Shown here: positions 35,375 through 42,624 of the stretch, piece by piece
Layout: each line of letters opens with the position of its first letter
Numbering within the stretch: the stretch's first letter is position 1
Assembly (NCBI GenBank): GCA_019747705.1
Contig: JAIEQM010000131.1
Span: 1 to 56,362 of the forward strand
Source: Chitinophagaceae bacterium
GTDB lineage: Bacteria; Bacteroidota; Bacteroidia; Chitinophagales; Chitinophagaceae
Length of the DNA: 56,362 nt
Reading direction: 5' to 3'
Notes under the pieces: generated by a model
Told to the model about the DNA's origin: nothing
The model's database searches: none
What the model saw: only the letters and a program-made list of their open reading frames with translations
Made by a program: the position numbers and the translations under genes

Positions 35375-35401
35375 GTCGTTGGTGGAGCAACACACAACGA
35401 C
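35375..35401 (-). repeat. right REP-like hairpin, inverted
   Basis: GTCGTTG (35375-35381) and CAACGAC (35395-35401) form a 7-bp perfect stem. Its reverse complement shares GTTGTGTGTT and CCACCAAC with the left hairpin, so the two form an inverted pair like a REPIN around the transposase gene. Confidence 0.6.
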
Positions 35402-35464
35402 GGCGGACAATGAACATAACCATTCTTTTGTACTTAGTTGAACATTGTGCAACAACAACATCAG

Positions 35465-35526
35465 CAACAAGGGATTCGATTAAAAAGAACATTTCATACC
35501 TTGTTCTTCAAATCAATACTTACAAC
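35465..35526 (+). repeat. 62-bp direct repeat, right copy
   Basis: This matches the left copy except for one base. It lies just before the convergent hutG stop. Only the right arm of the REP hairpin (CAACAAGGG) is present here, consistent with a partial duplication at insertion or excision. Confidence 0.9.
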
Positions 35527-35535
35527 TCACACCTC

Positions 35536-36585
35536 CTACTCCATCTTCCCCTTCACAAAATCACTCACCAAATAACTTATAAGTTTACCAACAGAATCAC
35601 TCTTGCGGCCATCGGTTAAAAAACTGGCGCCTTCGCAAATGTGGAGATAAGCGGTTTTGGTATCAGTAGCGGCAAAACTTAAATACTGCCGTGCATGCAA
35701 TGCCGTAATACCGCTGGGGGTAATAGCGCTGCTGAGGGTGTGTTCAATACAATCCATATCCAGTTCAATACCGGTAAAGGCATCATCCGTAAAACCGGTG
35801 GCATGTGCCACGGCCTGTATAAAATTCTTTTTCTCATGAATAAAAATATCTTCATAAGAAATAAAATCAAAGAACGGGTTGTTGGCAATATCCAGCCACA
35901 CATTCTGCGGAATAAAGTTTTCATGTACACCCAGCACACAATATTTCTGCAGGTAACCATCTTCTTCTGCATAGCGGAACGCATTACCGCTGTGCCTGCC
36001 TTCCATGGGCCGGTAATCCGTATGTGCATCCAGGTTAATACAATTGATTTGTGCCAGCGGCAATGCACCGGCCTGGTACAACCCTTTGGCAGCGCCTTTA
36101 ATTAAAGGATAAGCATTGTTGTGCCCGCCGCCAATGGCAATGGGAATTTTTTGTGCAGCAGTAATTTGTTTTACCAGCGTTTCCACTTCTTCATCAATCA
36201 TGGTAACGGCATGGCGGTAGGCTTCTGTTTTTTCTTCATACCCGTGTGCGGTATTTTCAATGAGCGCTTCCACATCGCTGAAATCAAAATGACCAAGCAG
36301 CAATAGTTCTTCCCCATCCAAAAAATCATTGCTCTGGATGTTGAGAAAAGAATTTAAAAACGGGAACCAGGAAGTATCCGTTCCGCCAATTCCGTAATTG
36401 GCTTTTACACCAATATCTTCCGGTATGCCCAGCAATACAAATTTGCAGTTGGAAGCGGCGAGTGATGCGGTGAGGTCAGCGCTGTTGCTGATCACCTGTA
36501 TCCGTTCGCCCAGCTTGGTTTCAAACCTGCGGATTTTAGTGAGCGTTAACACATCTTCTTTATTATAGAAACGGAAACGTTGCAT
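35536..36585 (-). CDS. hutG: formimidoylglutamase (arginase family)
   Basis: This is a manganese ureohydrolase-fold enzyme of about 349 residues that would release formamide from N-formimidoyl-L-glutamate in histidine degradation. Metal ligands are visible: GGGHNNAYP near 157, NLDAHTDYRP near 192 (DxHxD), and ELDMDCIE near 278 (DxD). ATG 36585 (MQRFRF) is preferred; a TTG at 36600 is adjacent to the hutI stop. Position directly after hutI supports HutG rather than arginase or agmatinase. The stop lies 9 bases from the RAYT repeat. Confidence 0.85.
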   Translation of the reverse strand: MQRFRFYNKEDVLTLTKIRRFETKLGERIQVISNSADLTASLAASNCKFVLLGIPEDIGVKANYGIGGTDTSWFPFLNSFLNIQSNDFLDGEELLLLGHFDFSDVEALIENTAHGYEEKTEAYRHAVTMIDEEVETLVKQITAAQKIPIAIGGGHNNAYPLIKGAAKGLYQAGALPLAQINCINLDAHTDYRPMEGRHSGNAFRYAEEDGYLQKYCVLGVHENFIPQNVWLDIANNPFFDFISYEDIFIHEKKNFIQAVAHATGFTDDAFTGIELDMDCIEHTLSSAITPSGITALHARQYLSFAATDTKTAYLHICEGASFLTDGRKSDSVGKLISYLVSDFVKGKME

Positions 36586-36600
36586 CACCGAATATAACAA

Positions 36601-37836
36601 TTAAATGAATTCACCGCCTATCATTACCTTGTCAATTACATTACTGCCAAAGGCATAGGGAATGTAGTTGATGGACGGGATGGGCTTTGTAAAAATAAGG
36701 TTCGCTTTTTTACCCACGCTGATGCTTCCTGTTTTTTCCTGCAGCTCCATCGCATAAGCTCCGTTAATAGTAGCAGCATTAATAGCTTCCTGCGGCAGCA
36801 TTTTCATTTGAATGCAGCTCATACTCACCACCGTGTTCATATTACCGCTGGGTGAAGAGCCGGGGTTGAAATCGCTGGCTAATGCAATGGCAGCGCCTGC
36901 ATCCATTAACTGCCGTGCAGGCTGAAAGGGCATGCGTAAAAAATAAGCAGCCGTTGGCAATAATGTAGCAATAGTATTGGATGCAGCAAGTGCAGCAATA
37001 TCTTCTTCTGTCATCGTTTCCAAATGATCAACCGATAGTGCATTGAGTTCAATGGCTTTTTGCAAACCACCCATACTGTTTAACTGGTTTACATGCAGTT
37101 TTAATTTCAATCCATATTTTGCGGCGGCATTGCAAATGGTTTCCATTTCTTTTACTGAAAAAAAACCTTCTTCGCAAAACACATCTGCATAATCAGCCAG
37201 TTTTTCAAGAGCGATGTTGGGCAGCAGTTCTTTTATGAGCAGATCCATATACCCTTCATGGTTTTCTTTATACTCCAAAGGATAAGCATGTGCCCCAAGA
37301 AAAGTTGCTTTAATAGGGATGGGGGCACGTTGTTTCAACCGCTGAATAACACGCAGCATTTTCAACTCACCTTCCACTGTTAATCCATAACCACTTTTTA
37401 TTTCAAGGGTGCCGGTGCCGAGTTGCATCAGTTCAATCAAACGTTCTGCCGCCAGGTCATACAAAGCATCTTCACTCATGGCATTGAGTGCAGCAGCAGA
37501 GTTTAAAATACCTCCACCCTTTGCAGCAATTTCTGCATAACTCATGCCTTTGAGTTTATGAACAAACTCCTCTTCCCGGCTGGCAGCAAATACCAGGTGG
37601 GTATGACTGTCGCACCAAGTTGGTAAAATGGTTTGGCCGGATGCATCTATTACTTCATCAAAGTTCTGGTTACTCTCCAGTTCCTGCATTTCACCAAAAT
37701 CAATAATGCTTCCATCTTCAATAATTATAAATGCATCATCAACAGTTTTGAGCTGGGCTAATGCCGGCCCCCGCAGCAGTTGATTTTTATAACTGATGCC
37801 GGCCAGTTGTTTGATATTCTGAATTAAAATACCCAT
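36601..37836 (-). CDS. hutI: imidazolonepropionase
   Basis: This is an amidohydrolase of 411 residues that opens 4-imidazolone-5-propionate to N-formimidoyl-L-glutamate, the third step of histidine breakdown. Metal ligands: CDSHTHLVFA (His78, His80), LHVNQL near 250, SVDHLETM near 275, and ALASDFNPGSSP near 325, where the Asp and FNPG are hallmarks of HutI. It is cotranscribed with hutG, which follows 15 bases later. HutH and HutU are not in this window. Confidence 0.94.
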   Translation of the reverse strand: MGILIQNIKQLAGISYKNQLLRGPALAQLKTVDDAFIIIEDGSIIDFGEMQELESNQNFDEVIDASGQTILPTWCDSHTHLVFAASREEEFVHKLKGMSYAEIAAKGGGILNSAAALNAMSEDALYDLAAERLIELMQLGTGTLEIKSGYGLTVEGELKMLRVIQRLKQRAPIPIKATFLGAHAYPLEYKENHEGYMDLLIKELLPNIALEKLADYADVFCEEGFFSVKEMETICNAAAKYGLKLKLHVNQLNSMGGLQKAIELNALSVDHLETMTEEDIAALAASNTIATLLPTAAYFLRMPFQPARQLMDAGAAIALASDFNPGSSPSGNMNTVVSMSCIQMKMLPQEAINAATINGAYAMELQEKTGSISVGKKANLIFTKPIPSINYIPYAFGSNVIDKVMIGGEFI

Positions 37837-37893
37837 GCCCTAAATGTAAAAGAAATTAAGCACACAAATCATGGGTTTTCATTTCTTCCGCAT

Positions 37894-37923
37894 AAAAAAA
37901 GCCCCTGAATATCCAGGAGCTTT
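37894..37923 (-). terminator. terminator of fasciclin gene
   Basis: On the minus strand, AAAGCTCCTGG, loop ATATT, CAGGGGCTTTTTTT form a hairpin with one bulge followed by a run of T. It ends the leftward fasciclin transcript and separates it from hutI. Confidence 0.75.
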
Positions 37924-37946
37924 GCATCATCATCTGTTCGTAGTTT

Positions 37947-38453
37947 TTATTTGGGAAGAACCAATGCATCTATCACATGTATTACACCATTGCTGGCCAT
38001 AACATCTGCAACGGTAACATAGCTCATACCACCGGTTTCATCCGTGAGCTTTACTTTACCGCCATCAACAGCAGCTATTAATTTACCGCCGCCCACAGTG
38101 GTAAGTTCCAGTGTGCCGTTGTTCTTTTTGATAGCAGTCATTAATGTGGCTGCATCCCATTTGCCGCTTACAACATGGTTCTTTAAAATCCGGCCCAATG
38201 CTTCTTTGTTCTTCAGCAACTTTTCAAGTTCGCCATCCGGCAGTTTGCTGAATGCTGCATTTACAGGTGCAAATAAGGTAAACGGCCCCGCCCCTTTAAG
38301 GGTTTGTGTAAGCCCTGCGGCTTCAATAGCTGTTACAAGTGTGCTGTGATCTTTTGATGCAGTTGCCACTGCAACAATATCGCCCTGTGCAAAAGTGAAA
38401 TTTATACTCAGCAATAACAGAACGGCCACTGTAATTCTCTTCATCATTTTCAT
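37947..38453 (-). CDS. exported fasciclin domain protein
   Basis: This is a secreted protein of 168 residues: a signal peptide (KRITVAVLLLLSINFTFAQ) and a single fasciclin (FAS1) domain. FAS1 motifs are visible: LVTAIEAAGLTQTLKGAGPFTLFAPVNAAFSKLP (H1 region, about 37-72), LKNHVVSGKW near 91-100, and the H2 box NGVIHVIDALVLPK at the end. FAS1 proteins mediate weak adhesion or stress-linked envelope functions. MKMMKR has two further Met that could be the start. It is monocistronic with its own terminator. Confidence 0.92.
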   Translation of the reverse strand: MKMMKRITVAVLLLLSINFTFAQGDIVAVATASKDHSTLVTAIEAAGLTQTLKGAGPFTLFAPVNAAFSKLPDGELEKLLKNKEALGRILKNHVVSGKWDAATLMTAIKKNNGTLELTTVGGGKLIAAVDGGKVKLTDETGGMSYVTVADVMASNGVIHVIDALVLPK

Positions 38454-38821
38454 AAAAAGGATTTTTAAAAATTAATAAATAATAAATTGGATTCGCAGGT
38501 TTTACAACCCACAGGATATGCAACTGCATTACTCACTGCCAACCACAATGAGCTGCATGGGTCAATACAAAGTTGTACAGCGCTGTTCACAACCCTGCGT
38601 TGATCAAGTGTTACAATCGTGTTTTTTGTTTGATAGAGGGTGCAGGTTCTGCAAATGAATTGAGGAAAATGAAATCATGAGCATCATGAATCATTGTTTC
38701 ATAAAAACTCAATAACCATGCCACAGAGTGGAATTGAATATTACTTTACTGGTTTAAACTTTTGCACATTTATTTTATGTTTCTATTGAAAGATTGAAGA
38801 AGCTGTTTTACATTAGCCTCA
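38454..38821. other. intergenic gap with no recognisable gene
   Basis: This is a divergent spacer of 368 bases between the fasciclin gene and the DUF1905 gene, presumably holding both promoters. No full -33/-7 match, hairpin terminator or ORF with coding character was found. Confidence 0.5.
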
Positions 38822-39343
38822 ATGATCCGCTTTACAACTGCTATATTAAAGTTTAAAGAACAGGGAGAAAAAACCGGCTGGAGCTCTATTCTTATTCCTG
38901 CAAAAATTGCACAGCAGTTAAACCCCGGTGTTAAAAAATCATTTCGTGTAAAGGGGAAATTTGATAAGTACACATTTGACGGCATGAGTTTATTACCGAT
39001 GGGCGATGGTGATTTTATTATTCCGCTCAAAGCTGATGTGCACAAAGCAACCGGTAAAAAAGCGGGCGGCCAACTGGATGTGCAACTTGCCTTTCAGCCC
39101 AATGCTTATCAATTAGACCATGAGTTTATGGATTGCCTCAATGATGAACCCAGAGCCCTGGAGTTTTTTAATTCATTAACCGGCTCCCACCGCAACTATT
39201 TCAGCAAATGGATTGAAAGCGCTAAAACATCTGAAACAAAAGCCAAACGGATTGCACTGGCGGTAAATGCGCTTGCTAACAAATGGGATTACGGGCAAAT
39301 GATCCGCTCAGCAACGCAGAAGAGAAAAGAGATGAGAAGCTGA
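38822..39343 (+). CDS. DUF1905 / YdeI-type protein
   Basis: This is a cytoplasmic protein of 173 residues with two domains: an N-terminal DUF1905 barrel (FTTAILKFKEQGEKTGWSSI, VKGKFDKYTFDGMSLLPMGDGDFIIPLKADVHKATGKKAGG, about 1-95), and a C-terminal YdeI/OmpD-associated helical domain (LEFFNSLTGSHRNYFSKWIESAKTSETKAKRI, about 120-155). This architecture is common in Bacteroidota. The biochemical role is unknown, though YdeI relatives have been connected with peptide resistance. It is probably a single-gene unit. Confidence 0.88.
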   Translation: MIRFTTAILKFKEQGEKTGWSSILIPAKIAQQLNPGVKKSFRVKGKFDKYTFDGMSLLPMGDGDFIIPLKADVHKATGKKAGGQLDVQLAFQPNAYQLDHEFMDCLNDEPRALEFFNSLTGSHRNYFSKWIESAKTSETKAKRIALAVNALANKWDYGQMIRSATQKRKEMRS

Positions 39344-39377
39344 TATTTCTTTTTTGAAACAGGGCTATGCCGCACTG

Positions 39378-39499
39378 CAATGTCATTAAGTTAAGCGTCA
39401 CCTCGACTATCGGGAGAGGTCTCTCAAAATTTCTTCTGTTTGTAATTTGGGAGGTTTCTCCTGCCGTCGAAATGACGAAGGCTTAACTTAATGACATTG
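39378..39499. repeat. 122-bp palindromic intergenic repeat
   Basis: CAATGTCATTAAGTTAAGC (39378-39396) is perfectly inverted at 39481-39499. Inside are a second inverted layer (CGTCACCTCGAC versus GTCGAAATGACG) and a GGGAGA...TCTCAAAATTT/AATTTGGGAGGTTTCTCC stem-like core. The whole element can fold into one long hairpin. It resembles dispersed REP-type palindromes of Bacteroidota genomes and could be a target of RAYT enzymes like the one at 34.8 kb, though the hairpin heads differ. Confidence 0.75.
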
Positions 39500-39593
39500 T
39501 ATCGCACCGCCGGGAAGCATTGTTTTTGGATGAAATAAATGTTGTACTTTGTTCATACCAAATCAATGATTGCTTCATTCCTGATTTTTTCTC

Positions 39594-40568
39594 ATGAATG
39601 AAATTGTAAACTGCGTTGCTTACGCTCAAGGGAAACGGGTGGCCAATGTGGAGATGAAAGAAGTTCATCAGCATTTAACCAAAGAAAATGAATTTGTATG
39701 GATCGGCTTGCGTGAACCATCGGAAGAAATTCTGAATGATGTTCAAAAAGAATTTCAACTGCATGAACTGGCAGTGGAAGATGCACATCTTGCACACCAG
39801 CGGCCCAAAGTGGAGCAGTATGCCGATTCTATTTTTGTAGTACTCCGCACCGCACAGATTAATGAGGAGCATCATATTGAGTTTGGCGAAACCCATTTTT
39901 TTGCGGGCAAAAATTTTATTGTGGTGGTACGGCATGGTTCCAATGTTCCCTATACTGAAGTACGGGCGAGATGTGAATCAACACCCGAACTGTTACAAAA
40001 AGGCCAGGGTTTTGTATTATATGCCGTGATGGATTTTATTGTGGACCGTTATTTTCCCGTGGTGCATGAAATGGAACTGGAGCTTGAAAATATTGAAGCA
40101 CGTATTTTTAAAGACAAACCCAACCGTGAAACCACCGAACGCATTTACGATTTAAAAAGAGAACTGCTTGAAATAAAACCTGCCGTATCACCTTTGGTGG
40201 ATGTATGCAACCGGCTCATGCGTTTTAATATGGGTTGTATTTCACCCGAAACACGCCCCTGCTTCCGTGATGTGTATGACCATGTGGTGCGGATCAATGA
40301 AATGGTGGACAATACAAGAGAACTGCTCAACCGTGCAATGGAAGCGAATTTTTCACTGATATCCATTGCGCAAAGTGATGTATCCAAAAAATTTGCAGGC
40401 TGGGCCGCCATCATTGCCGTACCTACTATGATCGCTGGTTTTTATGGAATGAATTTTAAATTTATCCCGGAACTGAGCTGGCATTATGGTTATTACTTTG
40501 TTATTGTTATCACCATTTCCATTTGTGTGACCATGTATTTTTTATTCCGGCGCAGCGGATGGTTGTAA
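39594..40568 (+). CDS. corA: CorA family Mg2+/Co2+ transporter
   Basis: This is an inner-membrane pentameric channel of 324 residues for divalent cations. The N-terminal cytoplasmic alpha/beta domain (about 1-240) is followed by the long pore helix (RLMRFNMG, VDNTRELLNRAMEANF) and two membrane segments. The first (WAAIIAVPTMIAGFYGMNF) ends in the selectivity motif GMN at 285-287, and the second is YGYYFVIVITISICVTMYFLF with a basic tail. The periplasmic loop between them is short and acidic-poor, as in CorA. Confidence 0.93.
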   Translation: MNEIVNCVAYAQGKRVANVEMKEVHQHLTKENEFVWIGLREPSEEILNDVQKEFQLHELAVEDAHLAHQRPKVEQYADSIFVVLRTAQINEEHHIEFGETHFFAGKNFIVVVRHGSNVPYTEVRARCESTPELLQKGQGFVLYAVMDFIVDRYFPVVHEMELELENIEARIFKDKPNRETTERIYDLKRELLEIKPAVSPLVDVCNRLMRFNMGCISPETRPCFRDVYDHVVRINEMVDNTRELLNRAMEANFSLISIAQSDVSKKFAGWAAIIAVPTMIAGFYGMNFKFIPELSWHYGYYFVIVITISICVTMYFLFRRSGWL

Positions 40569-40704
40569 GCCACAACAAATGTTTGTTACGGAACAGTTTT
40601 CCACATTTTCATTTTTTTTGTTTACAACTCCATTAAAATAACCTTTTCATTAAAAAAGGATGGGTTACTTTTTCGTATCTTTTGTATTGAGGTTGAAAAA
40701 CAGT

Positions 40705-40724
40705 GCGTTTTACTTTTAAAACGC
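40705..40724 (+). promoter_or_regulatory. 5' leader hairpin of CBM48 gene
   Basis: GCGTTTTA-CTTT-TAAAACGC is a perfect 8-bp stem with a 4-base loop, 27 bases before the ATG at 40752. It is likely in the mRNA leader, as a TATCTTTT sequence resembling a -7 box lies upstream. A stability or translation-control role is possible. Confidence 0.4.
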
Positions 40725-40751
40725 TCATTCGTTTAACCAAAGCATAAAAAA

Positions 40752-41042
40752 ATGGTACAAAAAACTTACTACAAAACAAAAGACTACGTAAAAGTAAAAT
40801 TCTCGTTTACAGTTGAAAATGCTGAAACGATTGAAATATTGGGTCTCAACAGCGATTGGCAAAACTCTGTGATCCTCAAGAAAAAGAAAGACGGCACCTT
40901 CAGCACTGAAGTAAACCTCCCCAAAGAAAGCAAGCACGAATTCAAATACCTGGTAAACAAAACAGAATGGGTGAACGAACCCGAAGCCGACGGTGAAGCT
41001 GCCAATGAATATGGCGGCAGCAACAGTTTATTAGTTATATAA
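40752..41042 (+). CDS. stand-alone CBM48/isoamylase early-set domain
   Basis: This 96-residue protein consists almost only of a glycogen-recognition early-set domain (isoamylase N-terminal/AMPK-beta type): VKVKFSFTVENAETIEILGLNSDWQ, the characteristic DGTFSTEVNLP turn, HEFKYLVNKTEWVNEPEADGE and an N-terminal basic strand. No catalytic domain follows and no signal peptide is present, so it is cytoplasmic. It may bind glycogen or act as a regulatory subunit for another enzyme, comparable to AMPK beta. No glycogen genes are adjacent. Confidence 0.88.
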   Translation: MVQKTYYKTKDYVKVKFSFTVENAETIEILGLNSDWQNSVILKKKKDGTFSTEVNLPKESKHEFKYLVNKTEWVNEPEADGEAANEYGGSNSLLVI

Positions 41043-41123
41043 CCTTCAACAATATATCACAGCACAAAGCGTTTCATTTTTTTGAAATGCTTTTGGTGTT
41101 TCATTCCATTTAAAACCCCTGTT

Positions 41124-41414
41124 ATGCAACGACTGATACCCGCACTCATTATTCTGTTTGCATTTGCATTAACCCCCGCCAGTTCCTGCAAAACAGTTGC
41201 ACATGCTGCTGCCCGTTACTGGACCAAACGGCAGATCAAAGAATTTATCAATAACTGTGAAGCAAAATCATCCAAACTTTTGGGCGATGAAAAAGCAAAA
41301 CAATTTTGTGATTGCGCTGTGGATGCTGTATCAGAACAATATCAAAACTATAACGAAACAAAAACACTTTCAGTAACAGCGCTGCTGGAAGCGGCTCAGA
41401 ATTGTGGTAAATAA
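41124..41414 (+). CDS. small exported Cys-containing protein
   Basis: This is a protein of 96 residues from ATG 41124 (MQRLIPALIILFAFALTPAS), with a signal peptide and a lipobox-like ASSC site. An upstream in-frame Met adds an unlikely leader. The mature part has WTKRQIKEFINNCEAKSSKLL and KQFCDCAVDAVSEQYQNY, a Cys-x-Cys pattern with spaced Cys in helices. Similar small helical Cys proteins occur in many Bacteroidota but lack a function. No partner is evident. Confidence 0.7.
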   Translation: MQRLIPALIILFAFALTPASSCKTVAHAAARYWTKRQIKEFINNCEAKSSKLLGDEKAKQFCDCAVDAVSEQYQNYNETKTLSVTALLEAAQNCGK

Positions 41415-41823
41415 TATCCGCTAATGAAACAGTTCTTTGGTTGGCTGGAAAGCATTTCGTTTGCCAAAACCGTTACGGCCTGAAAAACTGAAGTTATACT
41501 GTATAGACTTTTAATTTATACTAATGCGAAGCATTTAACCTCTGTGTGCTCCATTAGCTCTGTGTGCTAACATTTTTGCTCACACCCGCCTGAATGTATT
41601 CATACGGGCAGGCAGAGGAAGAAGAGAACACAGAGAGCCATGACAATAAAATTGTCATTTTAGGTTTAAGACTGCTTCAAATATCCAAATGGTATTAAAG
41701 ATTGATTTTAAAACCTTACCGAAAGCTTTTATTTGCAAACTACCTGCCGGCAGTCAGTTTGGCCATGTTCGTTTTTCAAGCCAGGCCTGTATAGTTCATG
41801 TTAAGGGTTTGTGCCTGTATGTG
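41415..41823. other. intergenic region with degenerate repeats
   Basis: This 409-base gap lies between convergent genes and has no credible ORF. It contains direct copies of CTCTGTGTGCT (41540-41550 and 41558-41568), an inverted relative ACACAGAGAG (about 41628-41637), a hairpin ATGACAATAAAATTGTCAT (about 41640-41658), and the palindrome CTGCCGGCAG (41744-41753). These look like remnants of REP-type repeats. Confidence 0.45.
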
Positions 41824-42132
41824 TTAGTAAGCCACACTTAATTTCAAATTTCCACCAAGTCCTTCTTTTACAATACGCATAAGTGTTGAAAGACGAATAT
41901 CGCTGGCATTATTTTCAATTCTTGAAATGTAAGATTTTGTGGTACCGCACTTTGCAGCAAGTTGCTCCTGCGTGAGGTTTTGCTTTTCCCGCATTTCCTG
42001 AATAAGAACACCAAGTTTAAACGCTTCAAATCCCTGTTCGTAAGCATCTCTTTTTGCAGTACCAATTTTTCCATATTGCTTGTCAAGATGGTCAGCAAAT
42101 GAAGTCAGGTTTTTATTTTTTGTCTTTTTCAT
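41824..42132 (-). CDS. higA: HigA-type HTH antitoxin
   Basis: This is a 102-residue XRE-family DNA-binding antitoxin. The helix-turn-helix lies at about 45-98: LIQEMREKQNLTQEQLAAKCGTTKSYISRIENNASDIRLSTLMRIV. The N-terminal DHLDKQYGKIGTAKRDAYEQGFEAF is the usual HigA arm that contacts the toxin. It overlaps the toxin gene by 20 bases and follows it, the toxin-first order typical of higBA. It should neutralise HigB and repress the operon through the palindrome at 42457-42474. Confidence 0.92.
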   Translation of the reverse strand: MKKTKNKNLTSFADHLDKQYGKIGTAKRDAYEQGFEAFKLGVLIQEMREKQNLTQEQLAAKCGTTKSYISRIENNASDIRLSTLMRIVKEGLGGNLKLSVAY

Positions 42133-42466
42133 TGAAATACTCCTTTTTTATTTTTTTCGCTAATTCGATTTCATTCTTAGGTGTCTTTTGAGTTTTCTTT
42201 TGAAAACCATTAGCCACTACTATTAATTTCCCCTCGTCAAAAAAAGCAAAGGCCCTGAAAATATTGCTTCCAACCTCAACTCTTATTTCATACAGCCCGA
42301 CGGTACCTTCCATATGTTGAAAGTATTTCTTAGGGACTTGCTCTATTGTTGCAATGAGCTCTAATGTCCAGTTAAACTTCTTCTGCACATTTTCTGTTTG
42401 TTCATTAAAGAACTCCAGAAAGTAATGCTTGTAATAAAATATGTGCCGGATGAAGTTTTGCCCCAC
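42113..42466 (-). CDS. higB: HigB-type toxin (RelE/Gp49 family)
   Basis: This is a 117-residue RelE-superfamily toxin of the phage-derived Gp49-like/HigB type, a ribosome-dependent mRNA interferase. Typical segments are YKHYFLEFFNEQTENVQKKF near 12-32, KKYFQHMEGTVGLYEIRVEVGSNIFRAFAFFDEGKLIVVANGFQKKTQKTP near 46-96, and a basic C-terminal helix. The assigned GTG (42466) sits in the middle of the palindrome and only a few bases after the -7 box, so the mRNA would be nearly leaderless. No downstream Met fits the family length. Confidence 0.9.
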   Translation of the reverse strand: MGQNFIRHIFYYKHYFLEFFNEQTENVQKKFNWTLELIATIEQVPKKYFQHMEGTVGLYEIRVEVGSNIFRAFAFFDEGKLIVVANGFQKKTQKTPKNEIELAKKIKKEYFNEKDKK

Positions 42467-42499
42467 GGGGCAAAGTTAGCTAATCAGGCAACTTTTCAA
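42457..42499 (-). promoter_or_regulatory. higBA promoter and operator
   Basis: On the minus strand, TTG (42499-42497), an 18-base spacer and TAACTTTG (42478-42471) match the -33/-7 consensus. The perfect palindrome TTTGCCCC-AC-GGGGCAAA (42457-42474) shares four bases with the -7 box and covers the GTG start, making it the likely site for HigA autorepression. Confidence 0.65.
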
Positions 42500-42624
42500 A
42501 ATTATGTTTTCTTCTTTGCATTTATATAATGCAAAAATGGCACCCCGCTAACACTATTTTCTAAGTAGATTCCCTTATTCTTTTACAGCTTTGCATTGCT
42601 TACCTTAGCTGCAAATCCTGTGTT

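Larger units (their letters stand above)
34766..35526 (+). mobile_element. REP-associated transposase (RAYT) unit
   Basis: A RAYT gene lies between two hairpins of related sequence in opposite orientation: CCCTTGTTG/CAACAAGGG (34766-34794, loop TGTGTTTTCAC) and GTCGTTG/CAACGAC (35375-35401, loop GTGGAGCAACACA). The reverse complement of the second loop (TGTGTTGCTCCAC) resembles the first. A 62-bp direct repeat with one mismatch (34786-34847 and 35465-35526) flanks the gene. In the left copy it begins with the right arm of the first hairpin and ends just inside the coding start. The layout resembles a REPtron in which the transposase acts on nearby REP hairpins. Confidence 0.75.

Noticed and set aside
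35371..35619. 82-codon ORF after the transposase gene
   Set aside because: It crosses the REP hairpin, the direct repeat and the hutG 3' end; no coding character.
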